DNA from: Heligmosomoides polygyrus polygyrus
Taxonomy: Eukaryota; Nematoda; Chromadorea; Rhabditida; Heligmosomidae
Length of the DNA stretch: 64,000 nt
NCBI GenBank assembly: GCA_947396885.1
Contig: OX377206.1
Coordinates: 16,983,114-17,047,113 of the forward strand
Direction of reading: 5' to 3'
Below the pieces are notes generated by a model. That model had not been told where the DNA came from and searched no databases. It saw only the letters and a program-made list of their open reading frames with translations. The translations under genes and the position numbers were made by a program. Shown one piece after another: positions 1 through 12,900 of this stretch (positions are counted from its first letter, which is position 1; each line of letters begins with the position of its first letter).

Positions 1-450
1 CCTCTGTTTAAAGGTCGGGGGGGGGGGGGGAAGAACGCCACGTCGCCCATGCGATCTTCCTCTCATCCACTCCAACCCCGTAGGCTCCACCGAGAGTATA
101 ACGGCTGCCTTACGAAACCTTTGAAACAAAAATTTCCCGATCCGCAGAACAGCGGGTGTACTTCCTGACGTGCTGCCGCTTCTCCTTGGGTTTAACGAAT
201 TGGCAAAAAGGAAGCACACTTTTATACTAATTGAGAGGTGGAGATAGTTTCTATACGGTGCTCTTTTCCCGTTCGGATACACATTTTAGACGGGGGACGA
301 GCGTTCTACCCCCTGGCCCGCCCACCCCAACCCCTGGGCTTCGTCGAGAGTCCAGTGGGCCTTACGAGATAGTGGAGACGCAGACGTTTGCCACGCCTAT
401 GTTTAAAGGGCAGGGGGTAGAACGCCACTCCGCCCATTTTAGACCCTCGT
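1..450. repeat. G-rich inverted repeat family, two pieces
   Basis: Segments 1-180 and 225-450 share blocks with 19095-19490, such as CTTCACCGAGAGT-like and GCCTTACGAAACC and a TTTAAA next to a G run. In the 19-kb copy two arms are inverted around a C/G-rich centre, suggesting a MITE-like foldback. The window begins inside one copy. Confidence 0.5.
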
Positions 451-744
451 AAGTCATTGTGTAGAATAATTGCGCACTCAAGGCACCTTCGCGATGAAAA
501 GTAGTGTGAAATATGTGGAGCAATCAACGAAATGGTTTGGTTAACGCGAACATTTATGCTTTATCCTTATCCTAACTGAAGGAATTTGCGAATTTTCCAA
601 TTGCTGTTAACTGCAGTGGGACCACGACTTCTCGACATCGCCCATACAAAATACGTTGTTTAATATTCATGGCGGAAGTTGCTTCAATTTAGCAGAACAA
701 CCTGTTTCTCTTCATCTGTTTAGTTTATCTGATGTTTTTCCTAG

Positions 745-923
745 GCTGGATTGCGAGTGTTCACATTCAAGCAAGGACTACGTCCTGGAGCTGACTCGAC
801 TGTTGTCAACTGCGTTGGGGCGCTCTGGACAAGCAACGATGTCATCGAAAGAGCTCGTCTAGCGATCTCGTTCGGTTCAAAGGCGGTCCTGTGCGGCAAA
901 GTTGCCGAATGCCTACGCGACAA
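745..923 (+). CDS. Exon: C-terminal end of FAD domain of the molybdenum hydroxylase
   Basis: The acceptor is ttttcctag and the donor is AA|gtacgc. The exon translates to [10 protein letters not shown]... through ...AECLRD, the FAD-domain C-terminal subdomain ([17 protein letters not shown] signatures). It ends in phase 2, and the next exon at 25211 begins with the third base of that codon. The join reads [20 protein letters not shown], which follows the family's usual alignment without a gap, so no exon appears to be missing from the 24.3-kb intron. Confidence 0.85.
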
Positions 924-3900
924 GTACGCTACAAATTTATCGCTCAAACATATCACATCTGATGATAAGGCGACCTATTATGACATGGAACACACACGAA
1001 ATTCAAGGGGGAACACAAATCACGTCGAGCATACAATCAAACGAAGAGATGCGATAAGAGCTCTTGAGTCACACTTGAAAATACTGCTGTAGCCAGGACA
1101 TTAGTAACTGGTTAAATCAGATATTTTCCTGAGTCAGTGCTCATCAAACAGCAAATACGCTTGTAGCTAACACGTTGAAGTGAACGCAGTGTCTCGTTAC
1201 CAACAAAAACCCATTTCAATATGACTTCACTAAACTTGAATGAAATCCACTTGACAACTCCTTTAGATAAAGATGAAGACTTGGGCCAATTAGGCAGCTG
1301 GAGTAGCCTGCTGTTGGTGCTGAGGTTCAGCCTCCTGAAACATTTTTGTTGAGACGGTGTTTTAACCATAATGCTTTTAAGATTAACTCTGACAATAGTG
1401 CTGGCGATATCTAGAGAACCAATACATTTTAAACGTTGCAAGCAGCCCTTAAGAGGCGGGGGGGGGGGGATTTATCCACCTACCACTACTACCGCTATGT
1501 AATTGAATTAGCCGTCGATGACGTTTTAGTTATCTTACCCGCGCGGGGTACGTTACGAAAACTGTTTATCTTGCCATCGAACTTGCCGGAACTTCAATTC
1601 AAAAGAAGTCAGAAACATCTAGTACGACCTAATAGTATATGTATGGAGGTTTTCTACTGAAAACACCGCATTAAGAAAGATAGACAAAGGGAAAATGGAA
1701 GTTTTTGGCTGCTATTGACTGATATCGATTGAATCCGTCCCCTTTCATCTCTAGTTTATCAATTAGGTGAAAAATGTAAAAAGAATATGTGAAACGGAAC
1801 TCGAAGTGGTTGAACCATGGTAAAATGATCAAATGGTCAACCTCAGTAAATTATGAGATAGACTTTTGACGATTTACAGAAATTTCAAAACATTATTGAT
1901 AAGTGTTCTCACTGGAATCATAGTTCTCTAGATATTGTGAAATAAATGAACTGAACTGAAACTCAACCCACTCTTCAGCTAGCCTTTTCATGAAAATTTT
2001 AGCGCACAACCTTCTCCTTCACTTCATCATTAAGTGCTGTTACAAAAAATGTACTGAAAGTTGTCAAACCTTCTTCTGCTGTTGCTGATCCGGTTGCTGC
2101 TGAGCCTGAGCGTGCTGCTGCTGCTGCTCCGTAGGTTGCTGTTGCTGCACCGATTGTTGGTGCTGTTGAGCCTGAGCTTGCTGTTGCTCAGGTGTCTGCT
2201 GCTGCTGTACTGGTGGCTGCTCTTTCGGTATTTGTTGCTGTTGCTGAGTTGGCTGCTGTTGAGTCTGAGCGTGCTGCTGCTGCTGAGGTGGCTGCTGTTG
2301 AGCCTGAGCCTGCTGTTGCTGTTGGGGTGGTTTCTGCTGCTGTACCGGCGGCTGTTGCTGTTGCGTTTGCGGTTTCTGCGCCTGAGCTTGCTGCTGTGGC
2401 TGCTCTTGCGGTTGCTGCTGAGCTTGAGCTTGCGGTGGCGGCTGCTGCTGTTGAGCTTGAGCTTGCTGTTGTTGCTGCTGCTCCTCCTGAGCCTTTTGTT
2501 GCTGTTCCTGTCTCAGCCTCTCTTCCTCCTCTTGCTGCTTCCTCAGCCTCTCCTCCTCCTCTTTCAGCTTTTGCAGCTTCAACCTCTCCTCTTCTTCCCG
2601 CAGCTGACGTTGTTTCAAGGCTTCCTCTTCTTCCTTCTGTTGCTGCACTCTCAGTCTCTCCTCTTCATCTCTCTGCTGCTGAAGCCTCCTCTTCTCCTCT
2701 TCCTCTTGCAGCTGCTGCTGTCTCAGACGCTCTTGTTCCTCCCTTTCCTCTTGCAGCTTCTTCAGCCTTTCCTGCTCTTCCTGTAGCTGTTTCCTTCTCC
2801 GTTCTTCCTCCTCTCTCAGCTGCTGCTGCCTGAGCCTCTCCTGCTCTTGTTGTTGCTGCTGCAGCTGTCTCTTCCTTTCCTGTTGCTCACGCAACTGTTG
2901 CTGCCTCATTCGCTCTCTTTCGTCACCTTGTTGCTGCTGCTGAGGTTCTTGTTGCTGGGGTTTCTCTGCTTGATGCTGATGGTACTGTTCATGATGCCTG
3001 TACTCAGCCTTCTCATCAACGTGTTGTTCTTCACTTTTTTCAGGCTGTACATCTCCTCCTGAAATTAGAAGATTATCAATTTTACGCTGTTCAGATCACA
3101 TCATACAACCAAAGAAGGCACATTAATGTCATGTGTGCTATTATTTTCTACATTATTTAGGCTACACCGGTTTTTGGAGCGAAAAATATAACAGGTGCAT
3201 ATGGAGCTAGACCAATGTAATAGGTTGTCCCATAAGTTCCCAAAGTTTTTTTTTTCAATGATTCATTGCGGATTTCGCCTGCGGTCTCTTGAATAGCGCT
3301 ATACAGCTTTCGAAAGAGAATGATTTGCTCTATCAGAAATTGTATTGCGTTTCTTTTTTCCATCCTGAATTAAACAATTTTTAGGTAGTTAAAGTGAAAA
3401 GCGAAAAAGTGAAAAAGCGGCTATCTGTGCTTCTCTCCGCTTAGGTGTGGAATTTTTCGCACAGTTTCTCATAGCATTTGGAAGACAGTGTACTGTACTA
3501 CAAGAATACGTGCTGGCCCTATTTGCGCATTTGTCCTTTATTGATTTTTAGGTCATCAAATCGCAGGAAGTGCTCATCCTTGTCGACCCGGCACTCCATT
3601 TTGATGACCTGAAAGTTAGCAAAAATTTAAATGGCCGAGAAACGAATAATATATTCTGGTAGAACAAGACATCCACGTTCGAGTTTCATATAAATAAAGC
3701 TGAAGAAGACAGACTGGGCAAGGCGAAGGAGTTGTTGGTGAAGGTGATTCTTCTCTTTTTGGCATTTTGTCGATATTGTACAGAAATCAGCATGAGCCAA
3801 TAAACGCGGCACAACTTCTTATAGAGCAAGACATTTTCTTCCGAACGACATATAACACCAAGCAAAAAAAGCCTTCCACAGAGAGGAGTCGTCGGCAAAA

Positions 3901-6900
3901 ATAACTCTTCTCCTTGGGATGTTCCAATTTAATGGCCTAAAAATCAATAAAGGACAAGTGAGCAAATAGGTCCAGCACGTATTTTTCTAGTATAGAACAT
4001 TGTCTTCCAAATGCTGTTAAAAAACTGTGCAAAAAATTCCAAACTTAAGCGGAGGGAAACGCACTGCACAGATGGCCACTTTTCACTTTTCACTTTTCAC
4101 TTTAACGACCTAAAAATTAACAAAGTCCATGACGAAAAAGAAATGCAATAAATGATCTGTTAGAGCAAGTCGTTCTCTTCCGAAAGCTGTATAGCGCTAT
4201 GCCGGAGGCCGCCAACGAAATCCGCAATGAATCGTTGAAGAAAAAAACGGCGGGGACTTATGGGACAACCTAGTGTATACCGAACGAGCTATGTATGAGG
4301 CTGGAACTATATTTTGTCGAAAGAAAGTAAAGGGCTCCTAAAAAGCATTAGACTTTTATCAATTTCTATAGCAAGTGCACAGGCCTATGCGCCTAAACGC
4401 ACCGCGCATTCAGCTTCTACCTATTTTTATAGACTATGATTTGATTTCTATTGCAACAACTTAATAGAACTTTTAGTGGAACTTATGTCCTGAGAATAGC
4501 ATATGATAGCACAATCGGAGGAGACTCCAGCTGTCAATACATCCCCAACCGAAGTTCTTGGCTCGGGTCCGGTCTAGGTCCAAACAAGCGTTCCACCTTG
4601 CCAGGGTAAAAGAATTGGTACCAGACTCGCGTGGCAAGAATGGAACAAGAGACTCATATATCGCCTGGCCTTAGCAATTCATAGCATAATCCAAACACGT
4701 ATTCAAATAGCTTCCACGACATCCCGTAGAAGCAGAATACGTGGCGCATTTCAAGCAAGTAGTGATTATCGCCGCCTTTTACCGTTTATTCGTTATATAA
4801 ATGTAATAATAGTATTGCCACTGAGTTTTGTTTTTCTCTTGAGTTCAAACTTCACTTTTTCTTTTTCTTTTATTTTTCACGTTATTTCACTTCACTCTTT
4901 CTTTGTTACATTCTACATATGTATTTCTCCTGCTTCATTCTACAAGGAGATAAATTCATCTCAAAGAAGGGTTTGTCAACATTTTTCGAATATCAAATGA
5001 TGTTGTAATACTGGTAAGGTTTCTATAGCCATGCGAAACTTAGCCCAAGTCATTCATTTTGTTCAAAGATTGCATTTCTTTACAACATCCAATACATTGT
5101 GTTTTGGGGGAAGGGAACTCGTCACAGTTCCATGTCCGACTGTCGCTGAATCTTCGCATAATGTTTTTTCTACAACATTCAACAGAAAGGCATAGACATT
5201 GTGTAACTAAAAAATAATGTATCTGCTTTTCTCAAACTCTCTATATTCCTTTGTTTTTCCAGGCTCTGACGGATGCGGTTGCGCCGAAACGTTAGCCGAA
5301 TAAGGATATAATAAGAGGATATAATAACAATCTGGGGTCAAAGCAAAACAAATTCCGAATGCAGTTCTGCAAATTCAATGTACTGTCCATGTCCGACTTT
5401 TAGTGATTCTTGGCATGGAGAATGTAGACTATTGCAATGTCTTCTTTAGCTGCCGACCAAGTTTGATATCGGCTTTTATTGAGGCCAACGTTTCGGCATC
5501 TTCGCCTTCTTCAGAGCCTGGGAAAGTCGAAATCATTTACAATACATACTTCTCCCCCAATCACCATTTCATCTTACAGGGCAGTTTTCTTGAGGAGACT
5601 AGAGACAAGATCAGGGATGGAAGTTGTAAGAGACGACTAACCACTTTAAAGGGTAACAACCCTTAACACAGGGTTCGATGCCATGAAGGCGCAATGTTGC
5701 AGGTGTCAGTGTCGATCTTAGCGCGAGAGAGCGATATATCGGCACCTAGGACACTCGAAGCGCTTTGGATCACGACTAGAAACCCCCAGGTCAACCGGAA
5801 GGAGGAGTGTCAGGCGCCGAAGAACTGGCACCCTTCGTAGGGCTCTGTAGGTTCTGACCTACTTGGTCTGACCTCCAGGTATTTAAGGCGGGGGATCCGT
5901 AGCTGATGCTCATTCACCTAGGTTACGCCCAGCTTACGGCTGATTGGTGGTCCTCTTCGGCATACCACCTTAAAGGTTAGTCGTCTCCTACAACTTCCAT
6001 CCCTGATCTTGTCTCTAGTTTCCTCAAGAAAAGTGCCCTGTAAGATGAAATGGTGTTTAGGGGAGGAGTATTGTAAATGAATTCGACTTTTCCAGACTCT
6101 GAAGAAGGCGAAGACGCCGAAGCGTTGGCCTCAATAAAAGCCGATATCAATCTTGGTTGACAGCTAAAGAAGACATAGCAATAGTCTGCGATTTCAGCTC
6201 AAAATTCAGTTTGTGAAGTATATCCTTATTGCTAACTTTAGGAACATGCCTTTCACTTTTTGTTGAATATCGTCAATGAACTGTCGAAGATCTTGTCCTG
6301 AGTAGTAAATGCCCTGAAAGAAAGCAGATCACAAGGTTATGAAATCAAAAGTATTCCTGTACCAGCCACATCTCTGATCAAAATTCAAACACCTTAACGT
6401 TTCCTTGTAGATTCCACACGTGTGATTGAAAGGTTTCCGAAAAGAACTGAACTCACAAAGAAAACTCCTATTGCGGCAACTGCTGCGGACACCACTAGAA
6501 TGCGAACCATCCATTCTGAAAAGATTCGTTTGAAATCGGGTTGGTGTACTAGGAGCTCAACGCGGCAACTACGATGTCATGTGCAGCTGTCCGAAAGAAG
6601 AGACCGTTGTTCCATGTCTGGACCACACATAATTTTTACCATGTGAGGTTCTCTTACGATGAGTCGTGCCCCTTGTCACGACCATTTTTTACCCTTAATC
6701 TGGTGAATAGATCGCTACCAGATGTATCTGGAAAGCTTAAACCGCTGCTAACCAACACCACATACCATGCCAGTTGGTTAGAGATAATTTGTGTCCTATA
6801 ACAGAAAGTGGGAAAATGCATGTGGAAGTTACTAAACAGGGTCAAATTTTCATTGAGCCACCATAAAGGGCCAGAGTTTAGACTGACCTGAGTCGTATTG

Positions 6901-9900
6901 CTTATCATAGGCTTAGGCGCCGAACACCTCCGTGAGACGTTCTTGTATTCGAGGATGTCGGCGAGATTTCAGAAAAGGAAACAAAATGCAGTAGGTGGTC
7001 GAATAAAATAATTGAACATAGAATATGGTTTGAGCTACAAATTACAATATAATAGCAAATGTAGGCAGTAATTTTTAACCTCTAAAGTAGGGGGCGCAGG
7101 TAGCGCAGTCGGAGGAGGCGTCTGCTGTCGCATGCACCCGATTATAGGTCCCTGGCTCGGACTTCTCGCCGTGGCTAGCAAAGAGCAGACGAGTCGCAAG
7201 TAGGATTTATTAATGACGTCCTTAATCCTTTATTCGTTACTTTCTAAACTATCGAAGTGCTGTGACCGACCCATTTTTCAGATTAAATCATATTCAAAGG
7301 TAGACTCCAGTAGTGATAATAGCTCACCATCTTTAAGGGAGTGTTTAGTTGCACGTGACGCGCGACACGATGTAATGATGGGCCCCCATATCGATTTATC
7401 AGGTCGCGCCGCGCGATCAATATGGGAGCATACCATTGCATCGCATAGCGTGATTTCCGAAAACAGGTTTATGCAGGAGATGCAGGTTTATTTTCCCAAA
7501 TGATCTCAGGATCGCATGCATTGTGTCATTTCGCTCCTAAACTGATTTGTAGACATCGGAGGTGTTCACGCGCTTCATCGACTAATGTAAACATACTAAA
7601 AAATCGTTTTTCTTTAAACGATGGGCAGGGAGTCGGAAACAAACCACAAACGTTGGATTCTTGTGTAATCCCACATTTCTTGAAGACGAACTCTGCGTTA
7701 TTATTGACAGTGATCGAGAAAGAAGCAACTGCCAAAAGCTACTGCCTATTGTTCTGTAATATTGCCTTTGAAGACAACATTTGTTCAGCTGACGAGACAT
7801 TAATCGTGTCTAACCATGGTAAGATCCCATATCTAAGCTGACGCAAAAGCTTCAGTGTGACAGCTCGAATTAGAAAACATTTCATTTTCTGCCTGATCCT
7901 TCACTTCAGAACACTGATTGACTTCATGCAAACAAGATTGCAACGTTAAGAAACAATTAACTTTTATGTGTTTTTTTTTATTATAAAACGGCTATCGATG
8001 CGCAGGCTGATGTATTGTGGAGGAGACTAGCATATAGAAAAGCTTAAGAAAATAATAGTTTCGTTTTTGCCTTATACAATGAGAAGTGTGTTAGTTGCTT
8101 TGAAAACGGCACAGGCGCGAGCGCGAACCCATCGATATCGATTAATTCTCGGCCAGGGGAAAATTATTTACAAGGGTCGGCTAAGTAGAATGGCGAAGAC
8201 AGTGTCAATTTTTGCTTTAATCAATGCAGGGTGAGATAATCGCTATGGAAGTGGCATAGCTGCGTGTGTACCGATCGAGATCGATTGATGTTCGGCTAGG
8301 GGACAAAATTGGTTATACAGGGTAAGCAGTCGAACTATTTAGTAACTATGTGACCGATTTGAGTCTTTAAGAACGCTATAAGCACTCTCTTATCACTGGC
8401 TATTTCTGTAGAGTTGAAGCGTTATATTCTACAAAAGGTTACATCCAGTTTTTTCTTCAAGTCATAGTCATACGTATACCTGGTTTATACGAGGAACCAC
8501 GGAGCTAAAATCTTTTTATTTGTTATTCTAGTTTTAGCGAGTGGCAATAGTGGTGGAACATTTTACAGGGTGCACCAAAATAACGTGGACAAGACTTTTT
8601 TGTCACAATTATAGAACAGGGCGCGTGTAGCGCAGTCCGAGAGGCGCCGACGGTCGCGTGCACCCGATACCAGGTTTCTGGTTCGGATTCCCCCCCCCCC
8701 CCCAGGCCAACCAAGCCTTCCATCCCTCCGGGGTCGATGAATTGGTACCAGACGTGTCTGGGAAGGATAAAGCGCTGACTTGTTCATCAGCTGGCCACCG
8801 CAAGTCATTGTATGGCCAAATACGCATTCATATCGCCTCCACGACATCCCGTAGAAGTAGAATGCGCTGGCGCATCCCAAAAGGGATTGAGTAACGCCGT
8901 CCTTTATCCTTATCATTTAATTATAAAACAATCGACAATTCGAAAAAACGACGACTAATTTACAACAACACAAACATTAAGGTACACCACCTTGAAGTGG
9001 TTTCGAAGTGGCCTCCCTTGGAGCGGATGCAAAGTGCAAAACGTTTCGCGAAGTTTGGGGGCGATGGGCCGCAGGTCGTGGCTGGGGACTGATTCTGTTC
9101 ATAGATGCGAAGTTGTTCACCGGTGAGCAGCAGCACAATCGCCAAAATGATAAGATCTGCTCTACAGAGGCTCCAAGCAGCTCTGCTATCGTCGAACACC
9201 GCCAGAACCCACAATCGGCCATGGTCTGGGGGGAATCATCCCTCTGGCAGGACCCCTCTGGTTCTCGTGGATAAAGCAGTGAAAATCGAAAAAGATGTGC
9301 ACCAGCGAGACATTTTCGAGTCCGTAGTTCTTCCTTGGGCGGAGAATACGGCGGCCATTCCGAAGGCGTGATGGAATCGGGGAAATTGGCCTTGCACCAT
9401 GCCTGCGTACTCTTCGCCCATGTTCGGCTGCAGAGTCTGAATCCGATGGACTACAGTGTGTGGGCATTTTAGACGCTAGGGTCGGCGTCAAGCGCCACCG
9501 CAGTCTCCAGTCCCTGAAGGAATCCTAACGCCAGGAGTGAGAACGATTGTTTCCTGATGACCTGGGGCTCATCTCCCCCAAACTTCGTGAAAATTTGGCC
9601 CTTTGCATTCGCTCCAAGAGAGGCCACTTCGAAACCACTTCAAGATGGTGTACCTTAATGTTTGTGTTGTTGTAAATTAGTCGTGGTTTTTTCGAATTGT
9701 TGATTGTTTTATAATTATGAGAAAAAGTCTTGTCCACGTTATTTTAGTGCACCATGTAATTTTGGATGAGAATTACCAGATTTAAATTAGAGTCGTGAAG
9801 GAGCGTACACAGAACCAGTTGATTTTTTTTTTCGAAAAACGATCATCGGCTAGATCTGCACAGAAGGAATTGATCTACTAATCGATTTCGTATAGGGCGA

Positions 9901-12900
9901 ATTCAGTGCGATAATTTTCCGAGCGAAAACAACTCACTTCCTCGCCGATCATCTGCCATTGTTGGCTGGTGAATGTCTTCTCTTAGAAAGGACCTGAAAA
10001 TAGGACTATCGAATTGAAAAGGTGAACTAATCGATCATAACCATACGATACGCGTGAAATGCTGTAACAGACATTAATAGACAAATGTTCTAGTGCCGGA
10101 GGGAATGTCGCTTTGGCAGTCCGAGGGTCGTTGACCGCTTAGCTGCTATCGGCCAGTGTAATAGCTGTGACGGGTCCAATATCGAGCCGCTTCCAATGTG
10201 GTTGCACTCAGTGCAGCGCGTCGGGACAGTCTTGGCCTCGATGACAACTGCTGAATATTTAGGCTCTCGTAATTGGAAGGACAGGATGGCCCATGAGAGG
10301 GGGTGGGGGGGGGGGAGGGGGGGGGACAAATGGCGGCGTTATTACGGTTGCAAGCTATTTAACGGACGCTTCAGCGGCGCGGTGATTCATGAGAGAGATT
10401 CGACCGGTGAATCAGTACTGTTATTAGCAGTTGCACGGACATCCCGGTGTCATTTAGCTGTCAGTGGGATGAAAAACTGAGGATATTCGTCGGCCTTGAA
10501 TTCCCTACCGTCACGGAGGAGGTGGGGGGGGGGGGGGGTGTGGGCGAGGGAGGATTGGTGGATGTGTTTATATGATTGACAGCTGGGGGCCTCGACTAAC
10601 TAACTACTATAGTTCTGCTTTTGAGAAATTTTATCGAACGAATGAATGGACGAATAAATTCTATATCGCAAGTTTTCGAGAGATTGAATGGAAGAAGTTG
10701 TTGGCTCATCAATTTTTTCAAACGTTCGGAAATCGAATAAGCCTCATTTTTCGTTTATTCTAATATTCGAAAGGGCAAATAAGCTGATCGAAACAAGTTC
10801 TGTGCTTAACCCTTTCAAGACGTTATCCGACGACGTCGTCGGACAATTTTTTTGCCGCGTGGAACAGTGCCCGACAATGACCATTATAAAAATAGTTCAT
10901 GGAATGTTATCAAGCATTTAATAATACAATAGTAATCAATGAGTCAACTAATATCTACGGTCAAGATGGTCCTTGGAAAACTTCATTTGTTACTGTTTTT
11001 CATGTTTAACAAATATTACAAATAAAACAATTCAAATAACCAGCGCGCGGGAAAGATGCGCGCTGTCCCACGTGGCAGTCACCTGAAAATCGCGCGTCGT
11101 GAAAGGGTTAAAGATTGGAAGTTTATTCGATATTCGAATTAAATTATTCGACCTTCGAATGAGGTTGAAATACTTCCATTTTCGAATAACATTCGAGTAT
11201 CGATCTTTTTCGATCTTCGAATTCGAGCAAATATTCGACTTTTTGGAAACCGGCGATGTTCGAATTCGAAAGAATAATTCGAAAATCTGGAAATATCGAG
11301 TATTCGACTACTCGAGTAATTATTCGAATATATTCGTTCTAGCACAACTATACTAACCACCATGGTCGGGCCAAATTTTTCCAGTGATACGCCGCTCATT
11401 TGGATCTCGGAAGAATTCCTACCACCCAAATACTTGTGCAGGACACTAAAGCACAGCATGGAAAATTTCTCAATTTTTTTCATATGCTGTGTTCCATTCT
11501 TATCGTTCTAAAAAATTCACTCACAAAATCCGTACGATTTAGACTTCAAACTGGACACGTTTCAAACCAAACTTGAACACTTTTCAAGGAAGGTGCGACC
11601 CTTTGAAATTAACATCTTCCAAATCAAAAAGACTTTTGAAAAAGCCTAAAATAAACAATTAAAAAAGCTCATTTAGACTAAAAAGCAGTGTATTAAATTT
11701 TATGTAAACTTTAGTTTCATAAAAATAAACTTACATATTTTAAGAATTAGGAAAGCAACCGTTTTTGAGTGTATCAAAGGAAGAGATCGCGCCAGGCACT
11801 CGCCCGACACGTTGAGAATTTCTTTGGATTGATATTAAACATTCTTATTGCATCGAGTTACGCACTAGCCAGCAGTAAAAACAAAAGCAATTGTAGAAAA
11901 CAGACATATCTTCACTGCGCAGCTTTAAGCAGCATTTTCCCTATCAATCAAATGAAAATCATGACGATCTAGAGTAGCGCATAGCACGATCTCTTCTTGG
12001 AACACTACCAACATTGAAGCTTTGAAGTAGACTTTAAAGCATAACTCAATTTTTTTCAAAATCGAAAACCTCAAATATGTATGTACCTCAAATATGTAAT
12101 ATGTATCACTTTATCGATGGATGTGGATTATAAATGTTCAAAGAAATTGATAGTAACTCTTCTATACAAACCTTCACTATAACCTTGGTTAAGGATGCCT
12201 AGTTTATTCTGAAGGCCGCTCGTTTTGATTTGGGAGATGTTCAGCCTAAATTAGAAACTATCCAGATATTTTTGAAAAGTGACCAATAGGCTTCCAAACG
12301 TATCCAGTTTGACAAAAAATTGATGAATTGGGCGACGTTAGCTCTAAAATGGGCACTTATAAAGCTAGAAGGGATGTATGTAAAGTCAAAGTAGGCACGT
12401 TTGGCCATAGTTGAAGTAATCTGTACTAAGTCGGATGTGTAATAACTCCGTGATATGGCCACCTAATGCACTTGAGGCACTTTTGTGAAATTACTGGTTG
12501 GTAATTCTGTCGATCGATAGGCAGCCGGGCGCGTGTAGCGCAGTCGGAGGAGGCGCTGACTGTCGCGTGCACCCGATATCAGGTTCCTGGTTCGGATTTC
12601 CCACCCAGGCCAACCAAGCCTTTCATCCCTACGGGGTCGGTGAATTGGTACCAGACGTGTCTGGGAAGGATAAAGCACTGACTTGTTGATCGGCTGGCCA
12701 AGTCATTCAGCCAAATGCGCATTCATATCGCCTCCACGACATCCCGTAGAAGTAGAATGCGCTGGCGCATCCCAAAAGGGATTGAATAACGCCGTCCTTT
12801 ATCCTTACCCTTTATAATTCTGTACTTCCCTCGACGTTAGCGGATCCTAATGCAACAGTTTTAGCTTTACTATCATCATCATCATCATCATCATCAGTGT

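Noticed and set aside
2061..2786. 241-codon Leu/Ser-rich + strand frame and 213-codon Ala/Val-rich frame
   Set aside because: They are shadows of the CAG/CTG-rich exon of the nested - strand gene. They lack splice signals and consist of translated CTG/GCT repeats.
8563..8916. Frames of 60-120 codons with motifs such as [19 protein letters not shown] repeated through the window
   Set aside because: These recur at every SINE on the strand opposite the element and come from its conserved sequence, not from a protein.
12870..12896. Possible CRISPR-like short repeat
   Set aside because: A simple (ATC)n microsatellite. No spacers anywhere in the window and a eukaryotic context.
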